A stretch of DNA of 64,000 nucleotides from Lenzites betulinus (taxonomy: Eukaryota > Basidiomycota > Agaricomycetes > Polyporales > Polyporaceae), in NCBI GenBank assembly GCA_022264855.1, contig JABYQU010000001.1, positions 310,001 to 374,000 on the forward strand. The letters are read 5' to 3'. The notes below the pieces were generated by a model that was given only the letters and a program-made list of their open reading frames with translations, was not told the origin of the DNA and did no database searches. Positions 22,389 to 35,300 of the stretch are shown piece by piece. The position numbers were made by a program, and so were the translations under genes. Position 1 is the first letter of the stretch, and every line of letters starts with the position of its first letter.

Positions 22389-25300
22389 TCAGAAGTATTC
22401 ATCGGCCGCAGAGAAATTTGACTTCTTTTTTCCTCGAGCACCAGTACCTCTTCCACGACCGCGACCTCGCTTGCTCCCTCTCGAGGAGCCAGAGCCACGT
22501 TTAGAAGAAGACGCAGCAGAAGAACCTCCCGGGCAAGCTGATGGGATACTTAGCTACGCCGTCTTTCAGTATGCGAATGGACGTACCATTACTGTAATGC
22601 CCGGGTTTGCCGCACTTGAAGCACGCGTTGCCAGATGTTCCAGATGTGCCCCCCTGCTCCCGACGTCCATTTGGACAGGCTGTTTTCTGTTCAACAATTA
22701 TGTAGGATGGGATTTCATGGCACTTACCGTTACTGAAGTGGCCCTCTTCACCACACTTGTAACAAGCGCCCCCGGAACCTCCTCCACCTCCACCCCCACC
22801 GCTCCCGCCGCCCCCGAAACTCCGCGCTTGTTGAGCACCGTTCGGACAAGCTATAAAAACGCACTCGTCAACCCTAGTCGAAGTTTGGCCAACCCAGAGG
22901 ACGTACCGCTCGCCCAATGGCCTTCTTCTCCACATTTGAAACACCCTCCCGCATTGCCACCTCCACTGGTCGATGTATTCCCAGGACCGTTCGGAAACGT
23001 CTTCTTCGGAGGCTCCATTGGGCCAACTTCATCATTCGCCGCACGTTCGGAATACCCGCATTTGGCTTGTCGCGACCCGTTGGGACAAGACCAGTAGTAC
23101 TCGCTGCCTCTTGCTGACAACTTCGCGATCAAGTCGCAATTACATCGCCGCTCTGTGGTCACCGCGCTATAAGGTCGCTTCGATGGGATCACGGCAGACG
23201 AGGCTGAGTACGCGCCGTTGGACGGCCCGGCGCGAGATGATGAAGAGGATGCCACGGCGGAGGGAACGCGTTGAGGCCCCGACATTTGGAAGAAGCCGCA
23301 CTTCGGATTTTGCATGCACGTCCAGTACTTACTGTTCGTAGTGGACCGCTCGACGGCAGGTTTTCCACAATCGCATCGTGGGGCTGCGGATGTCGATACA
23401 CCGAGCGATGTTCCGTTAGTGAATGGACGGGCCGGTCGTGGTGCGGGAGCAGGAGCGGCAGGTGGGACGGGGTCGTCACTCCAATCTAGTGATCGTTAAG
23501 ACATGTCTCCGTGTCTACCGGTGAATACACTCACAATGTTCGTCGTCGTCATCATTGGCAAGGGCTGCAGGTGCTGGCCTGGGAGGTGGTGGAGGGGGTG
23601 GCGGTGATGGTGGCCGGTCGTTCGTAGTTGAGGATCCCCCACGTCCACGCCCCCGTCTCGCTCGGGTCGAGGTGGATCCTCTGGTACTTGCACCTCTACC
23701 CGTCGCCCTTGTTGCACGTGTAACGCCGCGAGCACCGCGTCCACGACCTCCACGTCCGCCTCTCCCTCCGCCACGTCCACCCCCATCTCCATTGTCATCC
23801 TCATCCTCATCATGTGCCTCGCCGAGGTCTACGTCCGGTACGGGTCCCTGACCATTGATGCGATGCCCAACAGCCTGAAGCACATCTTCAAACGGGGAAA
23901 CCTCACAGTTTTCTTTGGTGAGCATACCTGAACGAGCTTCTCGAACTCTATGCGGGTCCTCATGAACATCTCCTTGTAGCGCTCGATGCTTTCCATTAGG
24001 ACGTCCCCCTTCGACTTAAGGCCTTCGCAGATATCGACCATCCGCCTCTCAGTCTAAGAGGTACACGCGTTCAATGGAGCATAGTTCAAACAACGGATGC
24101 TAACTTACCTCACGTCTCAGCTCCGGTTTGCTGAGGCTTTGGTCGAACCCGATTGCGTCGTAGCCCTCTACGAGGCCTATGCCGAGTGTCGAAGGAACAA
24201 GATACTTCGTCGCACCCTGCATTCGCTCGATAACGTACCCACGATCGACGACAGTCTGTATATGCTGTGCGATGGTTGCATCCGTTCCTAATGTCGCATA
24301 CTAAGATTATTGTTTCAAATCCAGAAAACTCAGTACCCACCAATGCCGTGCTCGTCCATGAGGTTGACGAGGTCGGCTTCCGTGAGAAGTGTCGGTTTCG
24401 ACGTGTGTCCTTCATCGAGCCTACACTCCGTGGGGACAAACGCTTCTCCCTCTTGGAAGTTGGGCAGCTCTTTGTCGGACCACTTGTCGTAAGGGAAGAC
24501 TTCGAGGTAATTGCGCTCTCGAATGATAAGCCCTAAAATCGCACAATCAGCCCTGAGAGTGGAGCTCGCTCAGGAAGGCTTTACCGGTTGCACTGAACTC
24601 CTCCTCGCCGTACTGAACATCCACTGTCGTCTGCCATCCCAGAGCATCCTTCGAACAGCTTGCAAGAAATCGACGAGCAATGTACTCGTACACACGCTTC
24701 TCATCACCAGCTAGGTTTCCCGCGTGTGCTGTGGGGTGAATGGGAGGATGCGCATGATCATCCCTCTTGCCCCTCCTAGGCGGATTGAAGCCTCCGCCTT
24801 GCAAACTGAATAGGCAAACTGTGAGAAAATGACTGTAGGTCGAGGCCGTTTAGATACATACCCAGCGGCGAACCCTCCCCATGCTGGATCCGCGGTTTGC
24901 TTCCCTATGAGCGTCATAAAGTCGAACTGCGGATCATATATGTCCGTTTCCGTTCGAGGATATGATAGAAATCCTCGCTGATACAAGCTCTCTGCGATCT
25001 ATCCATGCGACATTAAGTAGGGGATGTATGCGCATAGACATAGGCTTACGCACGTCGAGAACCCGTTTAGGCGATATCTTGAGCAAGCGCGAGCCAGCCT
25101 TCTGCAAGTCCACCGTAGTCAGCGGCAGCGGCTTCCTGTTGCGAACTAAGTCTTTGTGTGCGCTAGCAAAGTAACAGTATATTTACCATTTCTTGGTGTC
25201 CTTCACAGATACTTTTGACACTCGAGCCATGGGGTGCGTGAGCGCGGCCTCATACCACAGCAGCGCGCTATCGAAATGGAAAACGTGTCCTCGTTTCCAC

Positions 25301-26221
25301 GTGAAGACAGTCTCCTCGTCCTCCCCATCGGAAGAGGACGGCCGCGAAAGCGAAAGGTAGATGAACCAAAATGGCTCCGGTATGAAGTTCTTCAGCTTGT
25401 TGTATCGAGCAACTACAAAGCCGAGAGTCGGAAATTGGCAAGGGCCTGGGGCGCACTTCAGATTAGTGGCGAAACGAGGAAGACAAGACCACTAGGCGCA
25501 TACCGTAGGATATTAGCTCTTGTTTCAACGCTTCGTGGCGGGTTTGCAGGTTCAGAGTCTGTAGCCGAGTGAATGCAGCGCCAATCCTCAGGTCTAGCAG
25601 AATGCGCGTTTCCACCGCATTGGCTTGTGCCATGTCCAATTGAACCGGGTTCTGGGCAGCATTATGGATTTGCCTGAAAGAGATGAGTCCTAAATGCGCC
25701 CACATGGTATTCGTTGGCATACATACTGAGCAATGATAGCACTGAACCTCGCTCGCCTCACGGTAATAGCGGGATTGGCCTTCCGACATATCTTCATGAT
25801 TTCCGCGCCGATGTTCTCGCCTTCGCGGTCGCAGTCCGTCCAGATCATAAGCATTTGCGCTCTCCGCGCTTCAGTCTTCAGGTTTTCCGCAATGGTGTTC
25901 GCATCTTTCCTGACCTTACACTCGACGGGGGCTTCGAAGAGCGCGAAGGGATCGCATGAAGTCCATTTAGAATACATGATGTTGAAGTCATGCTCCATAA
26001 CGTGGCCAGTGACGGATGTCACCGTGTAGATGGAGTTGGTCTGAGGGTAGTTGAAGTCATAATTCTTTATGTACTTATTGCGACTGTTCCTCTGCGAGAC
26101 GGTGAGTGTGGCTCTCCAAGGGTGAGTACGCAGAACATACCGTGGTGAACTGCCCGCCCGACAGGATCTGCGTGATCGACTTTGAAATGGATGGTTTTTC
26201 CGCAACACAAAGTACACGCAT
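22389..26221 (-). CDS. TOP3: DNA topoisomerase III (type IA) with GRF and zinc-knuckle tail
   Basis: Type IA topoisomerase that relaxes and decatenates single-stranded junctions and works with a RecQ helicase and RMI1 in dissolving recombination intermediates. The N-terminal Toprim begins MRVLCVAEKPSISK (start at 26221) and includes the acidic WTDCDREGENIGAEI. The active-site Tyr is in GFLSYPRTETDIY. Later core motifs are HPPIHPT and LMDEHGIGTDATIAQHIQ. A Gly/Arg-rich linker (about 23560-23800) leads to two Cys-rich GRF-type fingers (YWTCMQNPKCGFFQ and YYWSCPNGSRQAKCGY). Three CCHC knuckles (CFKCGEEGHWAS, CYKCGEEGHFSN, CFKCGKPGHYSN) follow, each split by a phase-1 intron before its last Cys. 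The protein ends in a basic RG-rich tail and ADEYF. At least twelve exons. An upstream ATG at 26341 in the same frame would add 40 residues and could supply an alternative, possibly mitochondrial, leader. Confidence 0.94.
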
Positions 26222-26772
26222 CGACTTTTCCGGAAGCGAGCCTGTTGAGAAGGATGTATAACGGCAGACTGGTCTACGCGTTGAAAACGCGTCGCTGGAT
26301 AGAGACCGCGCGAGGTATCTAGAGAACACGAGTATTTGCAAAATTGTGGGGAAGCTTTGCTAGACGCTGTCTTGCGATAGATGTCCAGGGAACGTGTGTC
26401 GGGACTCAATAGAAGAAACGCAAGAACATGTAAGAGCAAGGCCCAGAGGAAGGTCGGTGTTGAGTGGAAGAACCGTGCGCGTGGACTGCGGTCGCGTCGA
26501 GCGCTCGAGCGCGTTCTGCGTTAAGACGCGTCGCGTATACACGTGATCTCACCGTGATGATGGGCTTGCTGCTTCGGACCGTACTGCGATGGTCAGTTCT
26601 GAGTTCAGACTCCAAACGACTCCAGAGAGGTTCAAAATCGGTACCAGCGAATCCTGGCATCATGCATACTCGACGTATAATTCTATCAGGACATTCCCCC
26701 GTGTAGAATACACTTACAAGTAGCTGTAACGATATAACTCCTGATAGTACTAGTGCACGACCTACATGCCGG

Positions 26773-29305
26773 CTACGACCCTCTCTTGATCAACGCCGCC
26801 GCACCCTCGGTACCGGCGATTCTCTCGAGCCTCAACCAGTCGTACTTGGAGTACAAGACACGGGATACCACGTCCGAACCGTCCACACCTTCGTCCAGGA
26901 AAGGATACGAGAGATATTCTGTGTAGAACTGGGGGTGATCTGGAGGCCCATAGAATATGAGGTTTCGGATGCCTCGGATTTTGTATCTGCGCCACATGAT
27001 CAGCGCGACGACGGGAACAACAAGCCGGAAAGTAACTTGCCTCCTGAAGAAGTGGAAACGCTCGCTGACAAGCAGGAACGCGCTCTTTCCCGCGAAGAAA
27101 GCCTGACGCGCTCGCGAAATATCCTGATTGGATGAGTACCTGTACCGTACGCATTGTGTCACCTCGAGTATATCCCACATATGGAAAATCAACGTACTCT
27201 GAAAGCACCGAAAAAGAGACGCCAACGTTCTTCCTGAAGTGGTTGTGTACCCGGATGAAGTCAAGCGAGGACGGCACGAAGACGACTGTGTTCGCGCTTT
27301 GAACTGCAGACTTGAGAATAGCGGGTAATAACTGCGTTGACAGGAATTAGCCGCGTCCCTCGCGACCCACGACATGCGCATACCTGTGTGGTAAAGTACT
27401 GGAATCGCTTTTCGGGTTCATCCTTCGGATTACTAGAATCAAATAGGACGAATTGCTGTTCGGTTGTGAGCATCCCGCCCAGAAAAGGATGCACAGAGTC
27501 CATTTACCTGATCTATGCCTTCTGGTACTTCGACAGGCGACCATCGTTTCTCTGTACGAATTCTTCCAGCGATATTCTTCAGAGAATGATTGAACAGGGC
27601 ACGAGTCTCAGGGGTCTCGTATGCCGACATGAGAACGGTTTGGCGAAGATACGCAGAGCTGCAGGTGTACGCCGTTCAGCCGATAACGTGCCACAGAGGA
27701 GTGGGCATACTGACTGTCCGTCCAGGTACCAGGGCTTGATACGAGAGAAGTCGACGTCATGCGACTCTTTCGGCAATTGGTTAAGGTGGCTGAAGATGAA
27801 CTTCGGGCAGCATCTGAGCATCTCCATTCGGGTTGGACTTATGGAGAGGGACACACCTGTACGTGATCCCAATTCTGCATCGTGAGTGCATCCATCTGGT
27901 CCACAACGAGGACTTCGATGGACGAGAGGAAATCGGCGTTCCTACGCCAGGTCTGTATGAGTATTGCGCTGTGTAGGGAATAGTATCGTAACACATACTT
28001 CTCCTTCTCAATCGACATCCTCAGCCCCAGTGGGCTCGCGATGATCAGGTCGCAGCCGTAGAACTCGGCGAATAGCTTAACGCTTTTTCGCGTCATTTTT
28101 ACGCCTAGCCGAAAGCTGTCGTCCACGTTGCCCTTGAACATCTCAACATGGTCCCGCGGATATGCACCAGGCTCGGCATGCTCGAGCTTGTCGACGGCGC
28201 CAGGAGGCAAGCCGTATTCAGACTGGAAGCGCGAGTGATTCTCAACCTGGAAGTCCGGCGTAGGCGTATGTGCAGTGAGTGCGGAAACCCAGCGGAGGGC
28301 GAAGGAGCGGAAAGGGGCAAGAATAAGTACGGATGGTCGTGTGAAGCCTTGATCTTGTACATCCTCCGGTGGAGAGTTGCCAGCCTTGCTTGCGTGTGCG
28401 ATGCGCTCGTTGTTTTTGAGAACACGGCGGCGTTTTCTACTGAGTGTGAGTACGAGTGGATTTTGTAATCTATTGCAAGCGTACTTCGTGATGTGATTTA
28501 GCGCATGGAGAGTCAGCGCTTCGCGCACACTCGACTGTGTTTCCAGCGCCGTGCGGGTGAGGTAGAGGTCGCGGTATGAAGAAAGCGTGTTAAGGAGATC
28601 GCTTTGCAATTCCACAATTTCTGGGCATAGTGTCAGCATACCCAGATGGATGAGAAGACCGGGCGCGAAAATATACCTCGCGGCAGTTTGGCTTGTCTCG
28701 CCTCTAAAGGTACTCGGAGCTTCTCCTGAATCTGTACGGATTTGAGTGTGAGTCTATCATCCGGACAAACGTCAGTGATACCCACCTGGTGCCGAGAAGC
28801 AACGGCGCTGGTCACTGCCGCACCCTCTGGGACTGCTTCTACCACACTGCCAAGCTTCCCTATTTTGCCTCGCTGCGAGGACCATGCTCTAGTATCCACA
28901 GCTTCGCGAGCGCGCTCAGTCAATCCAGCGGGCTGGAGGCCAAAGTGGGCTTCGTATGGGTCCACACTGCCGCCTGCGAGATATATTTGGGTGATTGAGC
29001 AAATAACAATGTGGTATCGACCGTTTCGTGCACGCACCTGCCGCATCGTCCTCCTCGCCCCCAGGCGCGCCTTCCTCCTGCTCCGTCTCCGGCAGGGCGC
29101 TCTTTTCCTTTGACTCTCCAGAGGCTTCAGATACTTCTTCGGTGGTTTCGTCAGGTGCAGCAATTTGCACCGCGCGTTTCTTGTTCAGTTTCTCGGAAGG
29201 CTTGTGTTCCTCGAGATTACGCTTCCGTTTGCCAGTCTTCGTGGCGGAGACGTTTAGCAAAGTCAGAAGACGCGTCGTCGTTGCGTTAGGGTCGTCCACG
29301 GCCAT
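26773..29305 (-). CDS. UTP25: U3 small nucleolar RNA-associated protein 25 (UTP25/DEF)
   Basis: A DEAD-box-like but catalytically degenerate component of the small-subunit processome in the nucleolus, needed for early 18S pre-rRNA processing. I chose ATG 29305 ([19 protein letters not shown]), because the frame upstream offers only a non-ATG codon. The N-terminal part is charged and disordered ([25 protein letters not shown]) and ends in DPYEAHFG. The helicase-like core includes [16 protein letters not shown] (in place of motif Ia), [12 protein letters not shown], and [19 protein letters not shown] (motif II-like, DQMD rather than DEAD). It also includes [11 protein letters not shown] (motif III-like), then [33 protein letters not shown] and [11 protein letters not shown]. 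The missing Walker lysine/DEAD signature is normal for UTP25. About nine exons on the minus strand, in the same direction as TOP3. Confidence 0.93.
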
Positions 29306-29792
29306 AGTAGATGCTTTGGGGCGCAAGACGAGTACAAGTGGCTATAGCGGAGTGTAAGGCTGAACAATTCGCAAGGCTCGAGCGAAGAACCGCATAAACT
29401 TTGACGATCGAGATCTCAAAGCGCGATCTGAAAGTTAACAGTTATAGACGCCCATTGACCCGGCCCGGGGAGGAGGTTGGTATAGTTTTTAGCTCAAAGA
29501 TTTGTTGAACTAGAACAGCTCGAAGATGATATTACTTTGATGAAGGCGATACAGATGAGTACTAGGGTATTGGTGGTTAGCGGCATTGCGGAGTCCGAAT
29601 ATCGCTGAAGATACAAGACGTATGCTGTAGAGGTAGATTGGAAAGGCAGGCTGCCAGGCGCAGCTCTATGCGAAGGGGTATGAAGTTCGCACCACAAACG
29701 GTACGAGTGAGTGTGGTCTGTGAGTAAAGCGTCGATAGTACGGTATGAATGTCCGTGCGTTGTCCGTGTGTGTCCGCACTGTGCTTGAGTCC

Positions 29793-32344
29793 CTACAGGA
29801 GCGCAGCGAACAAGGAGACGGAGACGAGCCCAGACACGAGCAGCGCGGCGTAGGACTGGAGCGAGACGCGCACCGCCGCGTTGTCGTGGCCCTGGCCGTC
29901 GTGCTGCGACGATCCGCTGCCTGCGCCAGTGGCCTGCGCGGCAGCCGCGATGCTGGGGTCGGGGAGGACCACCGCGTTCGTCGTGGGCTGCTCTCCGACC
30001 TGCCCAGAGCCAACCATAACTTGCACACCGACCGATGGCACTCCGTTGACAACCACGAAGAGGACTAGATTTAAAGTCAGACATGACGGAAGCAAAGGAT
30101 GGTTATGGAAGAGGAGAGCTTACGAGCAGGACCAGGGGCAAAGAGCGCAGCGTTGGGCGGAACCTGGCTGACGTGGAGGACCGCGCTTCCGTCGGAGTTG
30201 CCGGTGTAGGTCGAGTTGAGCTGCAAGAACCGCTGGCCCATGTTCTACGCGTCGAAGTTGATTTCAGCATCCAATTATCTCACACTTTCCATAATTGTCT
30301 TACCATGGTGTGCGTAGAGAACCCGGTGCGAAGCAAGATGACCGTGGTCTCCTTGACGTTGTTCACATCGCCGGCGAGGTCCTGCTTCGTGAGCGTGACG
30401 TTGAAGTAAGGACCACCGTACGAGAGCTGCGTGAGGAGACCCTGCGGCTGGGGGCGGTACGAGTTGTAGTACGACGGGTAGAAGTACTCCACACGATACT
30501 CGGTCTTGAACTTGACGTTGTCGACCGTGTAGTCCGCATGGGGGTTTGAACCCGACACCAGCACGGAGCCTGTCCAATCTTGCATGAGAACAAGAATACA
30601 ACAGATACGAGGGAGCTCTCACCGTCGGGAAGAAGCGTTGCGGTGGAGTGGTACATGCGCGGGACGGTGCTTGCCGTCAAGCCATCACGGGACCACCGAG
30701 AGCCCGCAGGCGCAGCAGGGTCGTAGATGGCAGGCGCGAGGAGTGCGTTGTCTGCGTACGACTCGCCGACCGCCCAGTCCTGAGGGCCGTACCCAGCAAC
30801 ACCAGTCGCCGCGCCGTTCAAGCAGAGGATCTTGCCGTTGGGAAGGAGGATGAAGTTGCCCATGGAGCGACCCTCGGGCAGGGGGTCTTCTGTCTGGTAC
30901 TGGGTGGACACGTCGGGGGTGATGCTCACACATGATGTGGAGGCCTTGTACTGCGCGATGTCCCAGTCGGTCGTCCACCTAAATGACATGTTAGTATGCG
31001 GCACTGAGAATCCGCGGATGATCTTACCTGTCGGGTTGCAAGTCATTCCCACCGCAGAACATGATAGTGGCCGTGTAGCCGTTCGCAGGCGTGAGCGGAA
31101 GCATCGCTGTGCCTCCACTCGCGGGGTAAACGCGGACCGCCCCAATCATGTCGTTAATCGCCGTCTCCTTCTGGTTCTTGAAGTCCAGGAATGCGGTCTT
31201 CCAATTCGATTGAATGAGCAGCTTCCCGGACGGAAGAAGCCAGGTCAGTGGGTATAGGTTGGCTGGGAGGGAGTTGGCCAGGATGTTGAGGTCCACAGGG
31301 TCGCCGTTGCCCTTGGGCGGGAAGAACTCGTACGTCGGGTTGTTCTGGTTCGCATCGTTCACGAAACCACCCCACTCGGCGCCGCCGATCTTTGAAACCT
31401 AGGTCAGTGCGCCTCAAAGAGGTTACAGAAGTGCTGCTTACGATGATGAGCGAGCCGTCATCCAGCGTCTCGCTATTCACTACGTCAACATACGCCCACG
31501 TCTGCCGAACGACTTGGAGGGCACTTACAGCGTGGGGTACCACCGCCGAGTAGTCATCTGGCCAAACAGGTTCCACTCGCAGTTGCCGTCGTCGCATGGT
31601 GTCAACATGCTGTTTACAACATATCAGCGTGGCTCGGATAGAACCCGTTGTTTGATTTACCGCATCCTGCACGACATACCCAATATCAGTAAGGAAAAAT
31701 GAGAGAGCACGACAGTACATACGATTTTCCACCGTCCGGGTCCTCGTACGGTTGGCCACCATTGTCTTGGTCGTCTGCCTTCGCCCCACCAGTGGTGACA
31801 GCCATGTTCCCGCCTACGTTGATCCAAGTTCCGTTCGCAAGGACGTTACCCCCCTAGTAGTAGAAAGTTAACTCTGTCACCTGCGCGTACATCTGATAGG
31901 AAAAGCTCACCGCACAGAACGTGTTCGTGACAATATCCATAGTGCGCCCACCCTTCTTGCTGACGGAGAACTCTGCGGGCGGGCAACTTGTCAGGAAAAA
32001 ACATTGCATATGAAACGCGTTAAACGCACCGGACGCCCAAGCAGGATGACCATTGATGGTAGCCGGGTTCGCTTCCGTCTTGTCGATGATGTACACCTTG
32101 TCCGCTGTACCTAGGAACATCTGCGCGGAGTGAGCCATCACTACCCTGCTCCGCAAGAGCCGATGGGGCATACCTGTTGCGCGCTGACCATACTGTCGCC
32201 GACAATCTCGAACGCCCCGAGCGGCGCATCATTGCGGGCAGGTTGCCCTGGTGTGGGTGCAGTAGTTTGAGCATACGCCGACGCCAGAAGCGAGAACGCC
32301 GTGACAGCGCTCCGCACGGTCGACCTGTGAGTGCGAGTGGACAT
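29793..32344 (-). CDS. Glyoxal-oxidase-type copper radical oxidase (AA5_1), membrane/GPI-anchored
   Basis: An extracellular copper radical oxidase that oxidises aldehydes and releases H2O2, which feeds lignin peroxidases in white-rot fungi. The signal peptide ends near FSLLASAYAQ. Residues expected for the copper/Tyr-Cys cofactor are visible: Cys in TNTFCAGGN, Tyr in TTRRWYPTL, Tyr-His in VPRMYHSTATLLPDG, and His in SGSNPHADY. The C-terminal DUF1929 beta-domain follows (TEYRVEYFYPSYY, LLRTGFSTHTM). After it comes a Ser/Gly/Gln linker and a hydrophobic end (SYAALLVSGLVSVSLFAALL), which suggests a GPI-anchor signal. No WSC domains. About nine exons, some 780 residues. TATTTATT on the minus strand near 32462-32470 may be the TATA box. 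An ortholog of simple CRO/GLX genes. Which aldehyde it prefers cannot be read from sequence. Confidence 0.93.
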
Positions 32345-35300
32345 TATAGAGAGGCTGGCTCGTGAGGGATCCGTAGAATATGGTCTTCAAGCCAGACGTG
32401 TGCGCCGTGAATAGGACCGCTGGGGGAAGGCGGATGGAAGAGAAGGCCCGCTGGAGTGGCCAATAAATAGAGGCGTGTGGATTCTATGCGGCCTAGTATG
32501 TGCCCCTTCCCCGCAGCGACGCGCGTAACGGAGAGACAGCCGATGGAGGATGCGCGGGCTGCGTGAAGGAGATGGTTTGCCGGCCTAGCACACGAACGGT
32601 GCACGGCACGGGCGGGAGGGCACGAACCGAACAGCTGCGCCCGCCCGATCGATTCCAGGCAGTCACTAGTTCGGATCCGCAAAGACTATGCCTTGTGTTA
32701 GCGCAGCGGGTATTTTTGCGCAAGCGGGCTCTCTATAAACGGAGGGGTTTGTCCTTTTGGCGGAGGTTTCCCTGGTAGAGCAGCGAGGGAAGCCGAACGA
32801 CCTCGGAAGTTCGTGATCCTCGGTCGAGTGCTCGAGGAGGAGGCTCTCAACCACATGGCTACTGCAGTACCTTTTAACGACGTGAAATATGCAGATACGG
32901 CGGAAGCAGCTCACGATGTCGCCAGAGACAAGACTCGCGGAAGTACTTTAGGCAGTTGACAGTCTTTCATCAGTAAGTTAGACTTTCTGAAGGCGGGCGT
33001 CACGTAGCCTGCCACGGGCGCTCCGCGGCACATTCGGCGCCTCAATCACTGAAACCCTATTTCGCACATGTTTTCCTCCTCCATCTCCCTTTGTGCAACG
33101 TAAGCCAGCGTAAGCTTCAGGTTCAGAACAAGGCACACATCAAATACTGAACATCGTGAGTGAAGCTGAGATGCGCACTTTCACTTATGAAACCCGCGTC
33201 CGCGTTCCACTACGCCTCCGACTCCCGAGGCGCGCGTCGGTCACGCCGCCCCCGTCTCCATACAACCTCCCGCCAGGTTCAGCCGGCCGCTGTCGGCTTG
33301 TACTACAGTACGTGCGGGCGACGACGCCTCTGTGGGTAGCACCAGCCGGGAAAGGGGACGTCATGGCGGCGCAAACGCCGCTCCCGCACTTCCGGTCTTC
33401 CCAGCCACCGCGGGCTCGTAGCGCTGGGTTGCAGAGCACGGCCTCGGAAGGATGTCGAAGGGTGCGTACACAGATGCCGGCCTTCGCGGAGAATGGATGC
33501 GTATGCGGCACCTCTATGCGCGAATAATCTGCGCGGGTCTTCGGGAGATCCAATACAGAGACGCGTGCCGGATTTGTCTATCGCAGGGCGAATCGCGGAC
33601 GGATCCCCCTCTCCTCCTCTGCAGCGTGAATTTGCGATCGCGCACATGACTATGCTCCAAGGTGAGTTAGAATGCAGGAGGGGGGGCAGGTGATGAGGAC
33701 CTGTACATGCGGTGTTTCTGTGGACAGGGGAAACATTCGCCTGTGCAAAGACCGCGCGGGCTGTCTCCATGGAATGAACCTCGAGCTCGTTTCCGCAGCG
33801 CGTCCACCACACGAAACGCACAAAGTTTCGGATTTTCCCGCATATACCTTACACTCTTCGCGCACAGGTGTAAGTGTGCCGTGAGTAGGTGTAAGTGTGC
33901 CGTGAGTAGGTGTAAGTGTGCCGTGAGTAGGTGTAAGTGTGCCGTGAGTACTTTAACCCCGTCGCTAAGGGTGAATGCGTAAATAATCACCGCCAAGACG
34001 CACGTTCGTGACTATGGCAGGTGGCGCATTCCACTTACCCTGCAAGCGCATATACTAAGCTATTAGGCACAATGAGGCTTGAGCCCTCGTATCCCCCCTA
34101 CTCCCTTATGTATATGTCGCTACTGCCGCGGCTGCAGTGTTTAATGTTTCAAAAGAAACCCATAGTATCCAGAATGGTGCAGAGCGGCGCTCGTACAACT
34201 CGCCGATTACGATCGGACGACAGCACAGCTCTTAAGCCAAACTCTGACAGCTGAAAACCGCGCATGACGTAGTTAAGTAGTTCCGGGGAACTTTCCGCTT
34301 CATAGGCACCCGGAAAATAAGCCACAATGACGACACATTAGGCCAAGTACTACAGAGTACTACAGAATGTAACTCGATCGATCGTTAACTAGATCTCCTG
34401 GATCTAGCGTCTTAATCCGTTCAATACATCTGTGGCTTTCATGATCACTATACTGGCAGGTTTAAGTTTGTCTCCCCTAGGCAGACGGTGTGTGATCTAC
34501 AAAGTGGGGGAAGACGGGTTTAAGTTCATATTATCTGTTGCCGAGGTCTCGAGCGTAAGCATTGTGTATGTATAATGCAAGAACCTCAGCTTATCATACA
34601 TGCGGTATGGAACACCGGCGTTACGATGGTGGTGTGTCAGCCATAGCATACGCGCGGACACGAATACTCGCACCTGGTCGTCGCAACCGTCCATCTCCGT
34701 CAGCTCGTCGGTTTTCACCGTGCGGCCAGGTGTTCTCGGACGATGCATGCCTATCCGACATCCGTCCATGCTGAGCTACGGAGCATAACGTTCGGTAAGC
34801 GACCGGGGCTTCCAGGAGTGATGTGAATACATCATGCCGTGCTACGACGGCACGATGCTCGCCGTGAGGACTCTGGACGGCCGGCCGAGGTATGGCCATG
34901 CTTAGGGCCTGCTGCGCGACGACTGGTGCGGTGAGTCATGGCGTATACGTGTGTTGGGATTATATGCATGCTTGTGGAGCGCTGGCGAAGGTTGCTGTTC
35001 GGGCCGCACCGACGTGAATAAGGGAAGAGACAACGGGCGGCATGCAAACAAAATAGGTGCATGAGCAATTCAGCTTGTCGCAGTTCATGCCTATAAGATC
35101 AACGTGAAAACTTGGAGATGGGCTTTAAGTTCTGCTGATTCCTATTTCCGAACCTCGTTGTGTATCGATGCCTTGGGACTAACAGCGCTGGCCACTCAAG
35201 GCCCCTGAAAAATCTACACCCCGAGATTAACCGGATCGGCCAACTGTAAAATATGTAGAAGGCATACACGCACAACATCGTGCTCCGGTGCAGTCGCATG

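Noticed and set aside
22390..26220. Plus-strand frames opposite TOP3, for example Pro-rich frames near 23555
   Set aside because: Antisense shadows of the Gly/Arg linker and finger exons.
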